The notes: generated by a model not told the origin, from the sequence alone. Shown: positions 36,027 to 45,185, counted from the first letter of the stretch. The stretch is DNA of 64,000 bases from Janthinobacterium sp. 64 (GCF_002813325.1 NZ_PHUG01000001.1:2418001-2482000), one strand, 5' to 3'. Numbers and translations: made by a program.

Positions 36027-36739
36027 GCCAGCTCCCTCAAGGTTGCGCGCAGGCGCGCGACGGCCTGGGTATGCAGCTGCGAGACGCGCGATTCGGACAC
36101 GCCCATCACCGCGCCGATCTCCTTCAGGTTCAGCTCTTCTTCGTAGTACAGGCCCATGAGTATTTTCTCGCGTGGCGGCAGCGCGTCGATGGCATCGATC
36201 ACGGATTGCCGGAAATCGGTATCGAGCAGGGACCGCAAGGGGTCGCTGTCCTCGTCCACGCAATGGCGGTCGAGAAAGCTGTCATTGCCGTCCGGGTCAT
36301 GAAAGTCTTCGTAGTACAGCAGCTGGTGGCCGCCGCCGTCGCCCAGCATTTCCTGGTAATCGGCGAGCGACATTTTCAGCAATTTTGCCACTTCCGACTC
36401 CGTCGGCGGATGTCCCAGGCGCTGCTGCAAAATGCTCATCGCCTCTTCGATCTTGCGCATGTTCTGGCGCATGCTGCGCGGCAGCCAGTCGCTGGTGCGC
36501 AATTCGTCGAGCATGGCGCCGCGGATGCGCAGCACGGCATACGTCTCGAACTGCGCGCCATGCGTCTCTTCATAGCGGCTGATGGCGTCGAGCAGGCCGA
36601 TCATGCCGGCCTGGATCAGGTCATCGACCTCGACCGAAGGCGGCAATTTCGCCTTCATATGGTGCGCCAGACGCTTCACCAGCGGAATATGCTCCGTCAG
36701 CAAATAGTCCTTGTTCGATTTCCCTTTGACCGTGTACAT
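36008..36739 (-). CDS. fliA: RNA polymerase sigma-28 factor FliA
   Basis: FliA transcribes late flagellar genes; sites that fit it lie before fliD, flgK and flgM in this window. The 243-residue product has region 2 (HIPLVKRLAHHMKAKLPPSV, VDDLIQAGMIGLLDAISRYE, FETYAVLRIRGAMLDELR), region 3 (REIPRSMRQN-like: DWLPRSMRQNMRKIEEAM) and region 4 with the helix-turn-helix LKEIGAVMGVSESRVSQLHT. It is 44 nt from flhG and overlaps motC. Confidence 0.97.
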   Translation of the reverse strand: MYTVKGKSNKDYLLTEHIPLVKRLAHHMKAKLPPSVEVDDLIQAGMIGLLDAISRYEETHGAQFETYAVLRIRGAMLDELRTSDWLPRSMRQNMRKIEEAMSILQQRLGHPPTESEVAKLLKMSLADYQEMLGDGGGHQLLYYEDFHDPDGNDSFLDRHCVDEDSDPLRSLLDTDFRQSVIDAIDALPPREKILMGLYYEEELNLKEIGAVMGVSESRVSQLHTQAVARLRATLRELAWTGPA

Positions 36740-36783
36740 AGGCTGCTTATTGTTTTAACTGCTATCGTGTGCTGATGCTGGAT

Positions 36784-37668
36784 TCAGACGCTGAACTGGT
36801 GCGGGCTCCCCGTCTGGTACAAGGTGCCACCGAGCACCGGCGCCGCCGAACGGGCCAGCCGCTCGGCCAGTCCGCGAAACGCCACCGAGGCTCCCGCCAG
36901 CGGAAAGGCATCGACCACGCTGCGGCCCAGACGCGCCGCGCGGTGCAGATACTCATCGGCAGGCACCGATCCCATCGAGGTCAGTTTCACGGCCAGGTAG
37001 CGGCTCGCCGCCTGCGCCATATTATCGTATACCACTTTTGCTTCGGATTCGGAAGCGCCGGTGACCAGAATGCCGAACGGACGGCGCCCCAGTTCCTGGC
37101 TCAGGCGCTTGATCAGGCAGTACGCCGCCTTGATCGAGGTGGCGCTGGTCGACACTTGCACCACGATATCCGACGAGGCCATCAGCGGCACGGGGAAGCA
37201 ATCGCCCGCGTCGGCGACGACGCCGTCGACCAGCACGATGCCGCTCTGGCGCGCCAGCACTTCGAAAGTCTTGCCCAGGCGGCGCAGTTCGTCCTCGCCC
37301 GCATAGTCCATGCTGTCCATCAGGTGGTTGCGCGCGCCCAGGCTGGCCACGCCGAAGCCTTGCGGCACCTGGTGGATGACCTGGTTCAGGGCGCACTGCT
37401 GGCGCGCCACGTCGCGCAGGCTGGCGCCGTGCGCCAGTCCCAGGCGCGCGGCGACGCCGTCGCTGCCGCCGCTGGCGTCGAGCAGCAGCACGTCATTGCC
37501 GCCGTAGACCAGCGAGGCGCCCAGGTTGACCAGCATGGCGCCCTTGTCGTCCTGCGGCGTGGCCGATAAAAATGTCATCACGCGCGGCTGCGGGCCGGCC
37601 AGCATGCGGCGCAAGCCTTCGGCCTGGTCGAAATCGAAATTAGCCAAGGCGCACCCCGCGCGCTTCAT
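36784..37668 (-). CDS. flhG: Flagellar number regulator FlhG (FleN/MinD family), ATPase motifs degenerate
   Basis: FlhG normally is a MinD-like ATPase that works with FlhF to set flagellar number and place. The 294-residue product keeps the N-terminal FlhF-activating motif DQAEGLRRML (residues 14-23) and the overall fold. The Walker A site that should read like KGGVGKT is ATPQDDKGAML, with neither the GK[ST] nor the signature Lys, and the VDAD-type segment is LLLDASGGSDGVAARLGL. ATP binding is therefore doubtful. ATG 37668 overlaps flhF by 29 nt; a TTG at 37647 (LANFDFDQAEG) would give a protein that begins like other FlhG proteins. Confidence 0.85.
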   Translation of the reverse strand: MKRAGCALANFDFDQAEGLRRMLAGPQPRVMTFLSATPQDDKGAMLVNLGASLVYGGNDVLLLDASGGSDGVAARLGLAHGASLRDVARQQCALNQVIHQVPQGFGVASLGARNHLMDSMDYAGEDELRRLGKTFEVLARQSGIVLVDGVVADAGDCFPVPLMASSDIVVQVSTSATSIKAAYCLIKRLSQELGRRPFGILVTGASESEAKVVYDNMAQAASRYLAVKLTSMGSVPADEYLHRAARLGRSVVDAFPLAGASVAFRGLAERLARSAAPVLGGTLYQTGSPHQFSV

Positions 37669-38968
37669 TGTTGCGTGCGGCCGCCTGCGCCATCAGGAGC
37701 GGCAGTTCGGCATCGGAAAACTGCGTCGCCGCCGCATCGCGCTTGAGCTTGAAGGCGCGGTCGATCAGGTAGCCGCGGTCGGCCAGGTACAGGTCTTCCG
37801 GCACGCGCTGGCCGTTCGACACATAAAACAGGTTCAGTTTCTGGCGGATCACCACGTCGAGCACATTGCCGATCGAGGCCGCTTCATCGAGCTTGGTCAT
37901 GATGCAGCCGGCCAAGCCGCTGCCCTGGTAGGCGCGCACGACTTCATTCAAGGTTTCCTGCGTGGCCGTGGAGTTCAGGCACAGCAAACGTTTCACGTCG
38001 GCGCCGGCGCCCGACAGCATGGCCACCTGCTCCGTCACCATCTGGTCGCGCTGGCTCACGCCCACGGTATCGATCAGCACCGTGTGCTTGTTCTTCAATT
38101 CTTTCAGGGCGATGCGCAGGTCCGCCTCGTCCTTCACCGAATGCACCATCACGCCGAGGATTTTGCCATAGATGCGCAATTGCTCATGCGCGCCGATACG
38201 ATAGGCGTCCGTGGTGATCAGGGCCAGTTTTTCAGGGCCGTGGCGCATCACGCAGCGGGCCGCCAGCTTGGCCGTGCTGGTGGTCTTGCCGACACCGGTC
38301 GGGCCGACCAGCGCAAACACGCCGCCCTGCTCCAGCATGGCGTCTTCATTGGCGACGGTATTGAGGTTACGGCTCAGGACGGTCTTGATCCAGCGCATGC
38401 TTTGCGCGCCATCGAGGCCGGCGGGCAGCTTGTCGATCAGGTAGCGCGCCAGGCTGGCCGAGAAACCGGCGGCCAGCATTTCGCGCAGCACCACGGCTTT
38501 TTGCGGCTCGCGCTGCTGCGTCGAGCCCCACGAGATTTCCGCCAGCTGGGTTTCCATCATGCCGCGCATGGCGCGGATTTCATTCATCATGCCGCTCATC
38601 TCGGCGGCGGCGTTCTCTTTGACGTGCGCCAGCGCGCTGGCCATCATCTGCTGCATGCGAGCCATGTCCACTGGCTCGCCGGCTGCCTGGCGCGGCGCGG
38701 CAGGACGTGGCGCAGCCGGGCGCTGGGCCGGGGCGGCCGGACGCTGCGGCGTGGCGAACTGGGTCTGCAACTGGGGACGGGGCTGGGACATTTCGGACGC
38801 GGCAGGCGGCGACGCCAGCGAAGCGGCATCGTCATTGGCCAGTGCGAGGATTTCCACCACGCCATCGGCCTGGCGGTTCGACAGGATCACGGCATCGGGG
38901 CCCAGCGCTTCGCGCACCTTGCGCAGCGCATCGCGCGACGAGGCGCCCGTAAATTTCTTCACATTCAT
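37640..38968 (-). CDS. flhF: Flagellar biosynthesis GTPase FlhF
   Basis: FlhF is an SRP-family GTPase that fixes the site of flagellar assembly. The 442-residue product has an N-terminal B domain (VKKFTGASSRDALRKVREAL), a Pro/Ala-rich linker (residues about 60-115), the N domain and a G domain with G1 LVGPTGVGKTTSTAKLA, G3-like VLIDTVGVSQRDQM and G4 TKLDEAASIGNVLDV. The GTPase motifs are intact. ATG 38968 has GGGAGG upstream and starts MNVKKFTG as expected; the longer frame to 39085 is rejected. Confidence 0.96.
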   Translation of the reverse strand: MNVKKFTGASSRDALRKVREALGPDAVILSNRQADGVVEILALANDDAASLASPPAASEMSQPRPQLQTQFATPQRPAAPAQRPAAPRPAAPRQAAGEPVDMARMQQMMASALAHVKENAAAEMSGMMNEIRAMRGMMETQLAEISWGSTQQREPQKAVVLREMLAAGFSASLARYLIDKLPAGLDGAQSMRWIKTVLSRNLNTVANEDAMLEQGGVFALVGPTGVGKTTSTAKLAARCVMRHGPEKLALITTDAYRIGAHEQLRIYGKILGVMVHSVKDEADLRIALKELKNKHTVLIDTVGVSQRDQMVTEQVAMLSGAGADVKRLLCLNSTATQETLNEVVRAYQGSGLAGCIMTKLDEAASIGNVLDVVIRQKLNLFYVSNGQRVPEDLYLADRGYLIDRAFKLKRDAAATQFSDAELPLLMAQAAARNNEARGVRLG

Positions 38969-39192
38969 GACCGGCCTCCCAGGGCGGGGGTGGCGCAATA
39001 TTGGCTGAACTGTGTGACCATCGTCGACTCCTGTTGCTTGAGTGCTGTCTTCCACATGGACACAGATCACCCGGACAGTTTCCATTATTAGCGATGCTTG
39101 GAGGAAATGATCGAAGGAACAGGACGGGAAAGTACCCGTTATTCAGTTTGCCGGCAGGAAATTTCGGTTTTTTTTAACCCAAAGCAACAACT

Positions 39193-39219
39193 GGGGTCGA
39201 ACCCTGAGGGTTAGACCCC
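39193..39219. repeat. GGGGTC...GACCCC palindrome between flhA and flhF
   Basis: GGGGTC-G-AACCCT (39193-39205), one-base loop G, AGGGTT-A-GACCCC (39207-39219): a 13-bp stem with a single G/A mismatch. It lies in the 272-nt gap between flhA (stop 39241) and flhF (start 38968) and is transcribed with them. The outer GGGGTC/GACCCC matches the arm core of the 66-nt repeats at 6025 and 27424. The rest of the gap (38969-39192) has nothing I can name except an A/T tract near 39170. Confidence 0.55.
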
Positions 39220-39240
39220 GGCCCTTCGCTTGGGTTTGCT

Positions 39241-41337
39241 TTATTGCGCGCCAACCAGCGCCGTGACGCGGATGGTCTTGGTTTCCGGCACTTCCGCATG
39301 CGACAGCACCTTCAGCTGCGGCAAGGCGCGGCGCAAAAAGCGCGACAGCAGGGCGCGCAGCGGCGCCGGCACCAGCAGCACCGGCGTCAGGCCCAGCGCC
39401 TCCTGCTGCTGCGCGGCCAGCCCTGCCTGATGGGCGATGGTATCGGCCAGGCCCGGCTCGATGCCGGCGCCGTCGCCGCCGTTGCCCATCGCTTGCATCA
39501 GCAACCGCTCCAGGCGGCTGTCGAGGGTCATCACGGACAATTCGGCCGCACCGGGGAACAGTTGCTGCACGATGGCGCGACCGAGGGAGACGCGCACCAG
39601 CGCCGTCAGCTCGTTCGGGTCTTGCGTATTGACCGTATGCTCGGCCAAGGTTTCGATGATGGTGCGCATGTCGCGGATGTGCACGCCCTCGGCCAGCAGA
39701 TTCTGCAGCACTTTTTGCAGGGTCGACAGCGACAGCATCTTCGGCACCAGGTCTTCCACCAGGCGCGGCGCATCCTTGCCCAGGTGATCGAGCAAGGATT
39801 GCACTTCCGCGCGGCCCAGCAGCTCGGAAGCGTGCGAGGTGATCAGGTGGTTCAAGTGCGTGGCCACCACGGTGCCCGCATCGACCACCGTGTAGCCCAT
39901 CGATTGCGCCTGGTCGCGCAAGCTGGCGTCGATCCAGGTGGCGGGCAAGCCGAACGCGGGGTCGCTGGTGGCGACGCCCGGCAAGGCGCCGCTGGCCATG
40001 CCGGGATTAATCGCCAGGAACTGCCCGTTGAACGCTTCGCCCACGCCCACTTCCACGCCCTTGAGGGTGATGCGGTAGGCGGACGGTTTCAATTCCAGGT
40101 TGTCGCGGATGTGCACGGGCGGCGCCAGGAAACCCACTTCCTGGGCGAACTTCTTGCGGATGCCCTTGATGCGTTTGAGCAATTCGCCGCCCTGCGTCTT
40201 GTCGACCAGGGGGATCAAACGATAGCCCACTTCCAGGCCCAGGGTATCGACGGGCATGATGTCTTGCCAGCTGGCTTCTTCCTGCTCGGGCGCCACGGTC
40301 GCTTGCGGCACGTCGGCCGGCTTTTCGGCCGCCTCTTTTTCCTGCGTGCGCTTCTTGCTGATCAAATAGGCGGAGCCGGCCAGCAACGACGCCAGCAGGA
40401 TGAAGACCATGTTCGGCATGCCGGGAATCAGGCCCATGCCACCGATGATGCCGGCGGTGATATACAACACTTGCGGTTTCGCAAACAATTGACCGACCAG
40501 CTGGGTGCCGATGTCCTGGTCGCTAGCCACGCGCGAAACGACGATACCGGCCGCCGTGGAAATGATCAGCGAAGGAATCTGCGCCACCAGGCCGTCACCG
40601 ATGGCCAGCAGGGTGTAGTTCTTGAGCGCATCGGCAAAGCCCATGTCGTGCTGCAGCAAGCCCACCAGCAAGCCGCCGACGATATTGATGACGGTCACCA
40701 TGATGCCGGCGATGGCGTCGCCGCGCACGTATTTGCTGGCACCGTCCATGGCGCCATAGAATTCCGCTTCCTGCGCCACTTCCGTGCGGCGGCGGCGCGC
40801 TTCGTCTTCGCCGATCAGGCCGGCGTTCAGGTCGGCATCGATGGCCATCTGTTTACCAGGCATGGCGTCCAGCGCGAAGCGGGCGCCCACCTCGGCGATA
40901 CGGCCCGCACCCTTGGTCACGACGGTAAAGTTAATGATGGTCAAAATGATGAAGACGACGATACCGACCGTATAGTTGCCGCCGATCAGGAAGTGGCCGA
41001 ACGCCTCGATCACTTTACCGGCCGCGTCGGCGCCCGTATGGCCTTCCGTCAGCACCACGCGCGTGGAGGCCACGTTCAGCGACAGGCGCAGCATGGTCGA
41101 CACGAGCAAAATGGTCGGGAAGGCCATGAAGTCGAGCGGCTTGACCGTGTACAGCGCCGTCAGCAGCACGATGATGGACAGCGCGATATTGAAACTGAAA
41201 AAGATGTCGAGAATGAAGGCCGGCAGCGGCAGCACCATCATCGCCAGCAGCATGATGATGATGACCGGCGCGGCGATGCCCTTGCTGGCGCTGCCTTTCA
41301 ATCCGCTGAGCCAGGCTGGCATGGTCAGGCCGTTCAT
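39241..41337 (-). CDS. flhA: Flagellar export gate protein FlhA
   Basis: FlhA is the export-gate component that forms the nonameric cytoplasmic ring for substrate and chaperone docking. The 698-residue product has about eight membrane segments in the first 330 residues, the FHIPEP-family signature AEVGARFALDAMPGKQMAID and the loop ADLNAGLIGEDEARRRR, and a large cytoplasmic domain from about residue 350. The start overlaps the flhB stop by 4 nt. Confidence 0.97.
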   Translation of the reverse strand: MNGLTMPAWLSGLKGSASKGIAAPVIIIMLLAMMVLPLPAFILDIFFSFNIALSIIVLLTALYTVKPLDFMAFPTILLVSTMLRLSLNVASTRVVLTEGHTGADAAGKVIEAFGHFLIGGNYTVGIVVFIILTIINFTVVTKGAGRIAEVGARFALDAMPGKQMAIDADLNAGLIGEDEARRRRTEVAQEAEFYGAMDGASKYVRGDAIAGIMVTVINIVGGLLVGLLQHDMGFADALKNYTLLAIGDGLVAQIPSLIISTAAGIVVSRVASDQDIGTQLVGQLFAKPQVLYITAGIIGGMGLIPGMPNMVFILLASLLAGSAYLISKKRTQEKEAAEKPADVPQATVAPEQEEASWQDIMPVDTLGLEVGYRLIPLVDKTQGGELLKRIKGIRKKFAQEVGFLAPPVHIRDNLELKPSAYRITLKGVEVGVGEAFNGQFLAINPGMASGALPGVATSDPAFGLPATWIDASLRDQAQSMGYTVVDAGTVVATHLNHLITSHASELLGRAEVQSLLDHLGKDAPRLVEDLVPKMLSLSTLQKVLQNLLAEGVHIRDMRTIIETLAEHTVNTQDPNELTALVRVSLGRAIVQQLFPGAAELSVMTLDSRLERLLMQAMGNGGDGAGIEPGLADTIAHQAGLAAQQQEALGLTPVLLVPAPLRALLSRFLRRALPQLKVLSHAEVPETKTIRVTALVGAQ

Positions 41338-42530
41338 GGTGTACTTCCTTTATTCTTGTCTGCCGCGTCGGCTGCGGCTTTGGTCTGCGATGCGGGGTCG
41401 AGCGGATCGAGCTCGGGCGGCACGTCGAGTTTCTTCGGCTTGTCGGGGCGCTCGCCGTGGCCGCTGCCGTAGCTGCGCAGCTGGAACACGTAGGCCAGCA
41501 CCTCGGCCACAGCGCCATACAGCGCCTCGGGAATTTCGTCGCCGATCTCCGTGTGCTGGTACAGCGCGCGCGCCAGGGCCGGTGCTTCCAGGATGGCGAC
41601 CTTGTGTTCGCCCGCCAGTTCGCGGATCTTCGCCGCCACCTCGTCGATGCCCTTGGCTACCACCTGCGGCGCGCCGCGCGAATTCTCGCCATACTTCAGG
41701 GCCACCGCGTAATGGGTAGGATTGGTCACCACCACGTCGGCCGTCGGCACGTCGGCCATCATGCGGCGGCGCGACATTTCATGTTGCATCTGGCGTATCT
41801 TCGCCTTGATCTGCGGATTGCCGTCCGACTCCTTGGCTTCCTGCTTGACTTCCTGCAAGGACATTTTCATCTTGTTAGCGTAGTGCCACATCTGGTACGG
41901 GCCGTCGATGGCGGCGATCAGGCCCAGCGCGCCCACGATCAGCAAAAAGGCCGTGATCAACAGGCTGATCAGATGGGCCGAACCGACGCGCAGGGATTCG
42001 ACCGACAGGCCCAGCACGGCGTCCTTTTGATGCTGCATCACCATCCAGGCGACGACGCCGACGACGAGCGTCTTGGCGACAGCCTTGAGCAATTCCACCA
42101 GCGCATTCTTCGAAAACATATTGCCCAGGCCGCGAATCGGGTTGAGCTTGCCAAAATTGGGGGTGAACGCCTTGGAACTGAACAGCCAGCCGCCCACCAG
42201 CACGGGCGAGGCCAGGGCGACGAGCATGATGGCCGCCGCGTACGGCAGGCAGGTCAGCAAGACGGAACCCACGTCGTAGCCGATGCGCAACATCATCGCA
42301 TCGGGATTGAGGATCTGCTCCCGGTCCAGGCTCAGGCCGGAGACCATGACGGCCGTCAGCCGGCGCACGATGGCGTCGCCGGCAAACCACAGGCAGCAAC
42401 CGGACGCCATCAGCACCGTAAACGTGGCCACTTCACGCGATCGCGGAACGTCGCCTTCCTCACGCGCCTGCTCGAGGCGCTTCGGTGACGCGGCTTCGGT
42501 CTTTTCTGCGTCGCTGTCTTCCGACATCAA
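41334..42530 (-). CDS. flhB: Flagellar export switch protein FlhB
   Basis: FlhB controls export specificity through autocleavage. The 398-residue product begins with the conserved EKTEAASPKRLEQAREEGDV, has four membrane segments (about residues 35-220) and the cleavage motif NPTH in TNPTHYAVALKYGENSRGAP near residues 273-292. The C-terminal 45 residues are a charged tail (KPKKLDVPPELDPLDPASQT). It heads the operon flhB-flhA-flhF-flhG-fliA-motC-motD. Confidence 0.97.
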   Translation of the reverse strand: MMSEDSDAEKTEAASPKRLEQAREEGDVPRSREVATFTVLMASGCCLWFAGDAIVRRLTAVMVSGLSLDREQILNPDAMMLRIGYDVGSVLLTCLPYAAAIMLVALASPVLVGGWLFSSKAFTPNFGKLNPIRGLGNMFSKNALVELLKAVAKTLVVGVVAWMVMQHQKDAVLGLSVESLRVGSAHLISLLITAFLLIVGALGLIAAIDGPYQMWHYANKMKMSLQEVKQEAKESDGNPQIKAKIRQMQHEMSRRRMMADVPTADVVVTNPTHYAVALKYGENSRGAPQVVAKGIDEVAAKIRELAGEHKVAILEAPALARALYQHTEIGDEIPEALYGAVAEVLAYVFQLRSYGSGHGERPDKPKKLDVPPELDPLDPASQTKAAADAADKNKGSTP

Positions 42531-42666
42531 TCAACTCCGGTGAAGTCCTGCAGCCTGATTAGGCGCAATACGGACTGGGCATGTCGCATTATCGGTGCAA
42601 TGACCGCAACGCCATCAAGGGAAAAGGAGGCCTAATCCCCTGCTTTTCCTTTGCTCTCCAGTAACC

Positions 42667-43665
42667 TTAGCGCGACTTCCTGGCTTCCGCCTGCTTTACC
42701 GTTTGTTCTATTGCACCAAACAAGGACTTGCCGTCGTCACCCAACACTTCCAGCCGGACAACATCGCCGAACAGCAAATAGGGCGTACTGGCGACGCCAT
42801 CGGCGATCATCTCCTGGTTACGTCGTTCAACGATGCTGGAAAAGCCCTTCTTGATTTCCTTGTTGGCGACGCCGCCCGCACTGACCACGCTGCCGGCGCG
42901 CGCATTGCGCGTCCGGCACAGATGGGCGAGCAATTGCGGATAATTAAACGCCATGTCGGCGCCCGCGTGGGGCTGGCCCGTCAATTTTCCGTTCAGGCTG
43001 CAGCGCAAGGCGTAATGCACCTTGCCACCGCGCCAGGCATCGCCCAGTTCGTCGGGCGTAATCGCCACGGGAGAACAGGCCATGGCCGGCTTCGCTTGCA
43101 GGTAGCCGTAGCCACTGGCCTGTTCCTCGTCCGCCAGGTTGCGCAAGGTGATGTCGTTGACCAGCATCAACAGCTTGATGTTCAGGTGCGCCTGGTCCGG
43201 CGTCGAGCCCATGGCCACGTCGTCCGTGATGGCGGCGATACCTGCCTCGTAATCGATGCCCCACTGCTCGTGCGCCAGGGTGATGTCGTCGTGGGCGCCG
43301 AGGAAATCGTCGCTGGCGCCCTGGTACAGGCGCGGCGCCTCGCGCAAATTGGCGGGCGCGTCAACGCCAGCGGCCTTGCAGGCGCGCTCGATCTGCTGCA
43401 GGTAGGAGGCGCCGGACACGCGCAAGCTGCTGCGCGGCAAGGGCGCCATGCAGTTGGCAGGGTCGAAGTCGAAGGCCCGGTGACCGCGGCCACTATTGAT
43501 GGTCTGGTACAGCAAGTCGAGCTGGGGCGCGATGAAACTCCAGTCGTCGAGCGCCTTTTGCAGGGTCGAGGCGATGCCATCGGCCAGGTGCGCCGTTTTC
43601 AGGTCGCGCGAGACGACAGCCAGCTGGCCGTCGCGCGTGCCGTCTTTCAAAGTTGCTAATTTCAT
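42667..43665 (-). CDS. Fumarylacetoacetate hydrolase family protein
   Basis: A 332-residue enzyme of the fumarylacetoacetase C-terminal-domain superfamily, metal-dependent enzymes that cleave or hydrate C-C bonds in aromatic breakdown. It has the usual N-terminal segment MKLATLKDGTRDGQLAVVSR and core elements such as LYQGASDDFLGAHDDITLAH, DYEAGIAAITDDVAMGSTPD and IKLLMLVNDITLRN. It resembles the single-gene betaproteobacterial FAH proteins more than a classical FahA. No other catabolic gene is nearby, so the substrate cannot be told. Confidence 0.88.
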   Translation of the reverse strand: MKLATLKDGTRDGQLAVVSRDLKTAHLADGIASTLQKALDDWSFIAPQLDLLYQTINSGRGHRAFDFDPANCMAPLPRSSLRVSGASYLQQIERACKAAGVDAPANLREAPRLYQGASDDFLGAHDDITLAHEQWGIDYEAGIAAITDDVAMGSTPDQAHLNIKLLMLVNDITLRNLADEEQASGYGYLQAKPAMACSPVAITPDELGDAWRGGKVHYALRCSLNGKLTGQPHAGADMAFNYPQLLAHLCRTRNARAGSVVSAGGVANKEIKKGFSSIVERRNQEMIADGVASTPYLLFGDVVRLEVLGDDGKSLFGAIEQTVKQAEARKSR

Positions 43666-43712
43666 GTACGGGAAACTTCGTCAAATGCGGGCAATTAAGA
43701 ACCAAAGACGCC

Positions 43713-43737
43713 AAAAAGCCGGGATATTCCCGGCTTT
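43713..43737 (-). terminator. Rho-independent terminator of rsuA
   Basis: On the - strand AAAGCCGGGA and TCCCGGCTTT pair with an ATA loop, and the transcript continues TTTTT-like through the stem end (GGCTTTTTGG). It lies 17 nt after the rsuA stop. Confidence 0.8.
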
Positions 43738-43753
43738 GGCGGTCAGGAGGGAT

Positions 43754-44464
43754 TTATGCCAGCAGCGCGATCTGCTCGGGCGTCAGATAGCACCACTCAC
43801 CTTCGGCGATGCCCAGCGACTCCAGGGTCAGGCTGCCGATGGCGGAACGGTGCAGCGCGCTGCAATGGTTGCCGGCGGCGGCCAGCATGCGCTTGACCTG
43901 GTGGTATTTGCCTTGTTCGAGCACGATTTCCAGCTGGTGTTCGCCGCGCTTGATGCAGACGAGGGCCGCCAGCGGGGCCGGTTCATCGTGCAATTGCACG
44001 CCGGCCAAGAGCTGCGCCACCAGTTCATCGGTCACGGGCTCTTGCGTGGCAGCCTGGTAAATCTTGGGAACGTGGCGCTTCGGCGACGATTGCGCATGGA
44101 TAAAGGGGCCATCGTCGGACATCAGCAGCATGCCGGTCGTATCGTGGTCGAGCCGGCCGACGGGCTGGACTTCGCGCCAGGTAAACTGTTCCGGCAGCAA
44201 GGTCAATACGCCAGGATGATGGCTGGGCTTGCGCGAGCATTCGAAGTTGGCGGGCTTGTTCAGCGCCAGGTACAGGTGCGCGCGGTAGACCCACTCTTCT
44301 TCGAACACGTGCAGCACCAGGCCGTCGGTCTCGACGGTGGTGCGGTAATTGGTCTGGGTGACGCCATCGATGACGACATCGCCATCCTCGATGAGGGAAC
44401 GACAATATTTACGGGTGCCAAAACCCTGCGATTGCAGGATGCGGTCTAGGGATAATTTACTCAT
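43754..44464 (-). CDS. rsuA: 16S rRNA pseudouridine(516) synthase RsuA
   Basis: RsuA-family enzymes convert U516 of 16S rRNA to pseudouridine. The product has 236 residues from ATG 44464: an N-terminal S4 domain (LDRILQSQGFGTRKYCRSLI) and the catalytic domain with the motif PVGRLDHDTTGMLLMSDDG containing the active-site Asp, and KYHQVKRMLAAAGNHCSALH. The frame is open to 44629, but the extra part has no family similarity. A terminator follows. Confidence 0.9.
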   Translation of the reverse strand: MSKLSLDRILQSQGFGTRKYCRSLIEDGDVVIDGVTQTNYRTTVETDGLVLHVFEEEWVYRAHLYLALNKPANFECSRKPSHHPGVLTLLPEQFTWREVQPVGRLDHDTTGMLLMSDDGPFIHAQSSPKRHVPKIYQAATQEPVTDELVAQLLAGVQLHDEPAPLAALVCIKRGEHQLEIVLEQGKYHQVKRMLAAAGNHCSALHRSAIGSLTLESLGIAEGEWCYLTPEQIALLA

Positions 44465-44645
44465 GGACGTGACTTTACCAGAAGCGGCTGACAGCGTGAA
44501 GCGGCCCTGCGCCAGGCCTTTGAAGACACACCAGCTTTGCGCAGGCACAGATGAGCTAAAGTACAAGGTGAGATTTCGATATAAATGGCCAATTCCTTTG
44601 AGATATATCAAGCGCTCGGGATATCGCATTGATAGACTGAAACTT

Positions 44646-44665
44646 CGTTAGGAATCCGCCTAACG
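44646..44665. promoter_or_regulatory. Palindrome upstream of a small unknown gene
   Basis: CGTTAGG (44646-44652), 6-nt spacer, CCTAACG (44659-44665): a perfect 7-bp inverted repeat 44 nt before ATG 44710. TTTAGGAA recurs just downstream (44670-44677). It could be an operator for the unknown gene or part of the rsuA-side promoter region. Confidence 0.35.
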
Positions 44666-44709
44666 TACTTTAGGAATTGTGGCAGTCATCCATCTCACAA
44701 GGACATCGT

Positions 44710-45078
44710 ATGAAGCATACCGACACCATCGCCCTACAGGGCAGCATCGCCGACATGCGTCAGCGCATCGCCGCGGAACAAGCGGCCATGCACAAGGTCA
44801 GACTCGGCGTGGCGCGCTGGCGCAACGCCACTGCGCCGCAGAAGGCGGACGCGCCGTCATCGCCAGCGAGTCAGACACACTGGCATGCCGAGGCGCAGTG
44901 CCATTTCATGTGCTGGCTGGAACTGGGCGGTTTTGCGCACGCGGATGCGGCAGCCGACAGCGTGAACGCGCCCGCCGTGGCAGACATGCCGCCCGATACC
45001 AGCACAAGCAGCACCAGCAGCAGCACGGCAGCGGAGCCCGTCCCGCTGCCCGCGCACTGTAACGGCTGCGCCGCCTGA
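44710..45078 (+). CDS. Small hypothetical protein with Cys/His residues
   Basis: I do not recognise this 122-residue protein. It begins MKHTDTIALQGSIADMRQRI and has a helical N-terminal 40 residues, a middle with THWHAEAQCHFMCWLELGG, a Ser/Thr-rich stretch (TSTSSTSSSTAA) and a C-terminus HCNGCAA. Four Cys and several His could bind a metal or form disulphides. ATG 44710 has AAGGAC 6 nt upstream. It is transcribed towards the candidate small RNA (-) with no shared operon. Confidence 0.5.
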   Translation: MKHTDTIALQGSIADMRQRIAAEQAAMHKVRLGVARWRNATAPQKADAPSSPASQTHWHAEAQCHFMCWLELGGFAHADAAADSVNAPAVADMPPDTSTSSTSSSTAAEPVPLPAHCNGCAA

Positions 45079-45185
45079 GCGCGCCGCCAGCGGACCCGCC
45101 ATGCCCTGCCCCTGCATGCCTGCCTTGCCAGCCAGACCAGATCACGCATCGCGCGATGCCAGCCTACCCGGCGCGGACGACGCAC

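Noticed and set aside
42592..42600. TTATCGGT upstream of flhB as a - strand FliA site
   Set aside because: No TAAAGT-like -35 follows at the fixed 11-nt spacing on the - strand.
42618..42653. Imperfect hairpin between the fumarylacetoacetate-hydrolase-like gene and flhB as a terminator
   Set aside because: A 16-nt loop, a mismatch in the stem and no T-run on the - strand make it weak.
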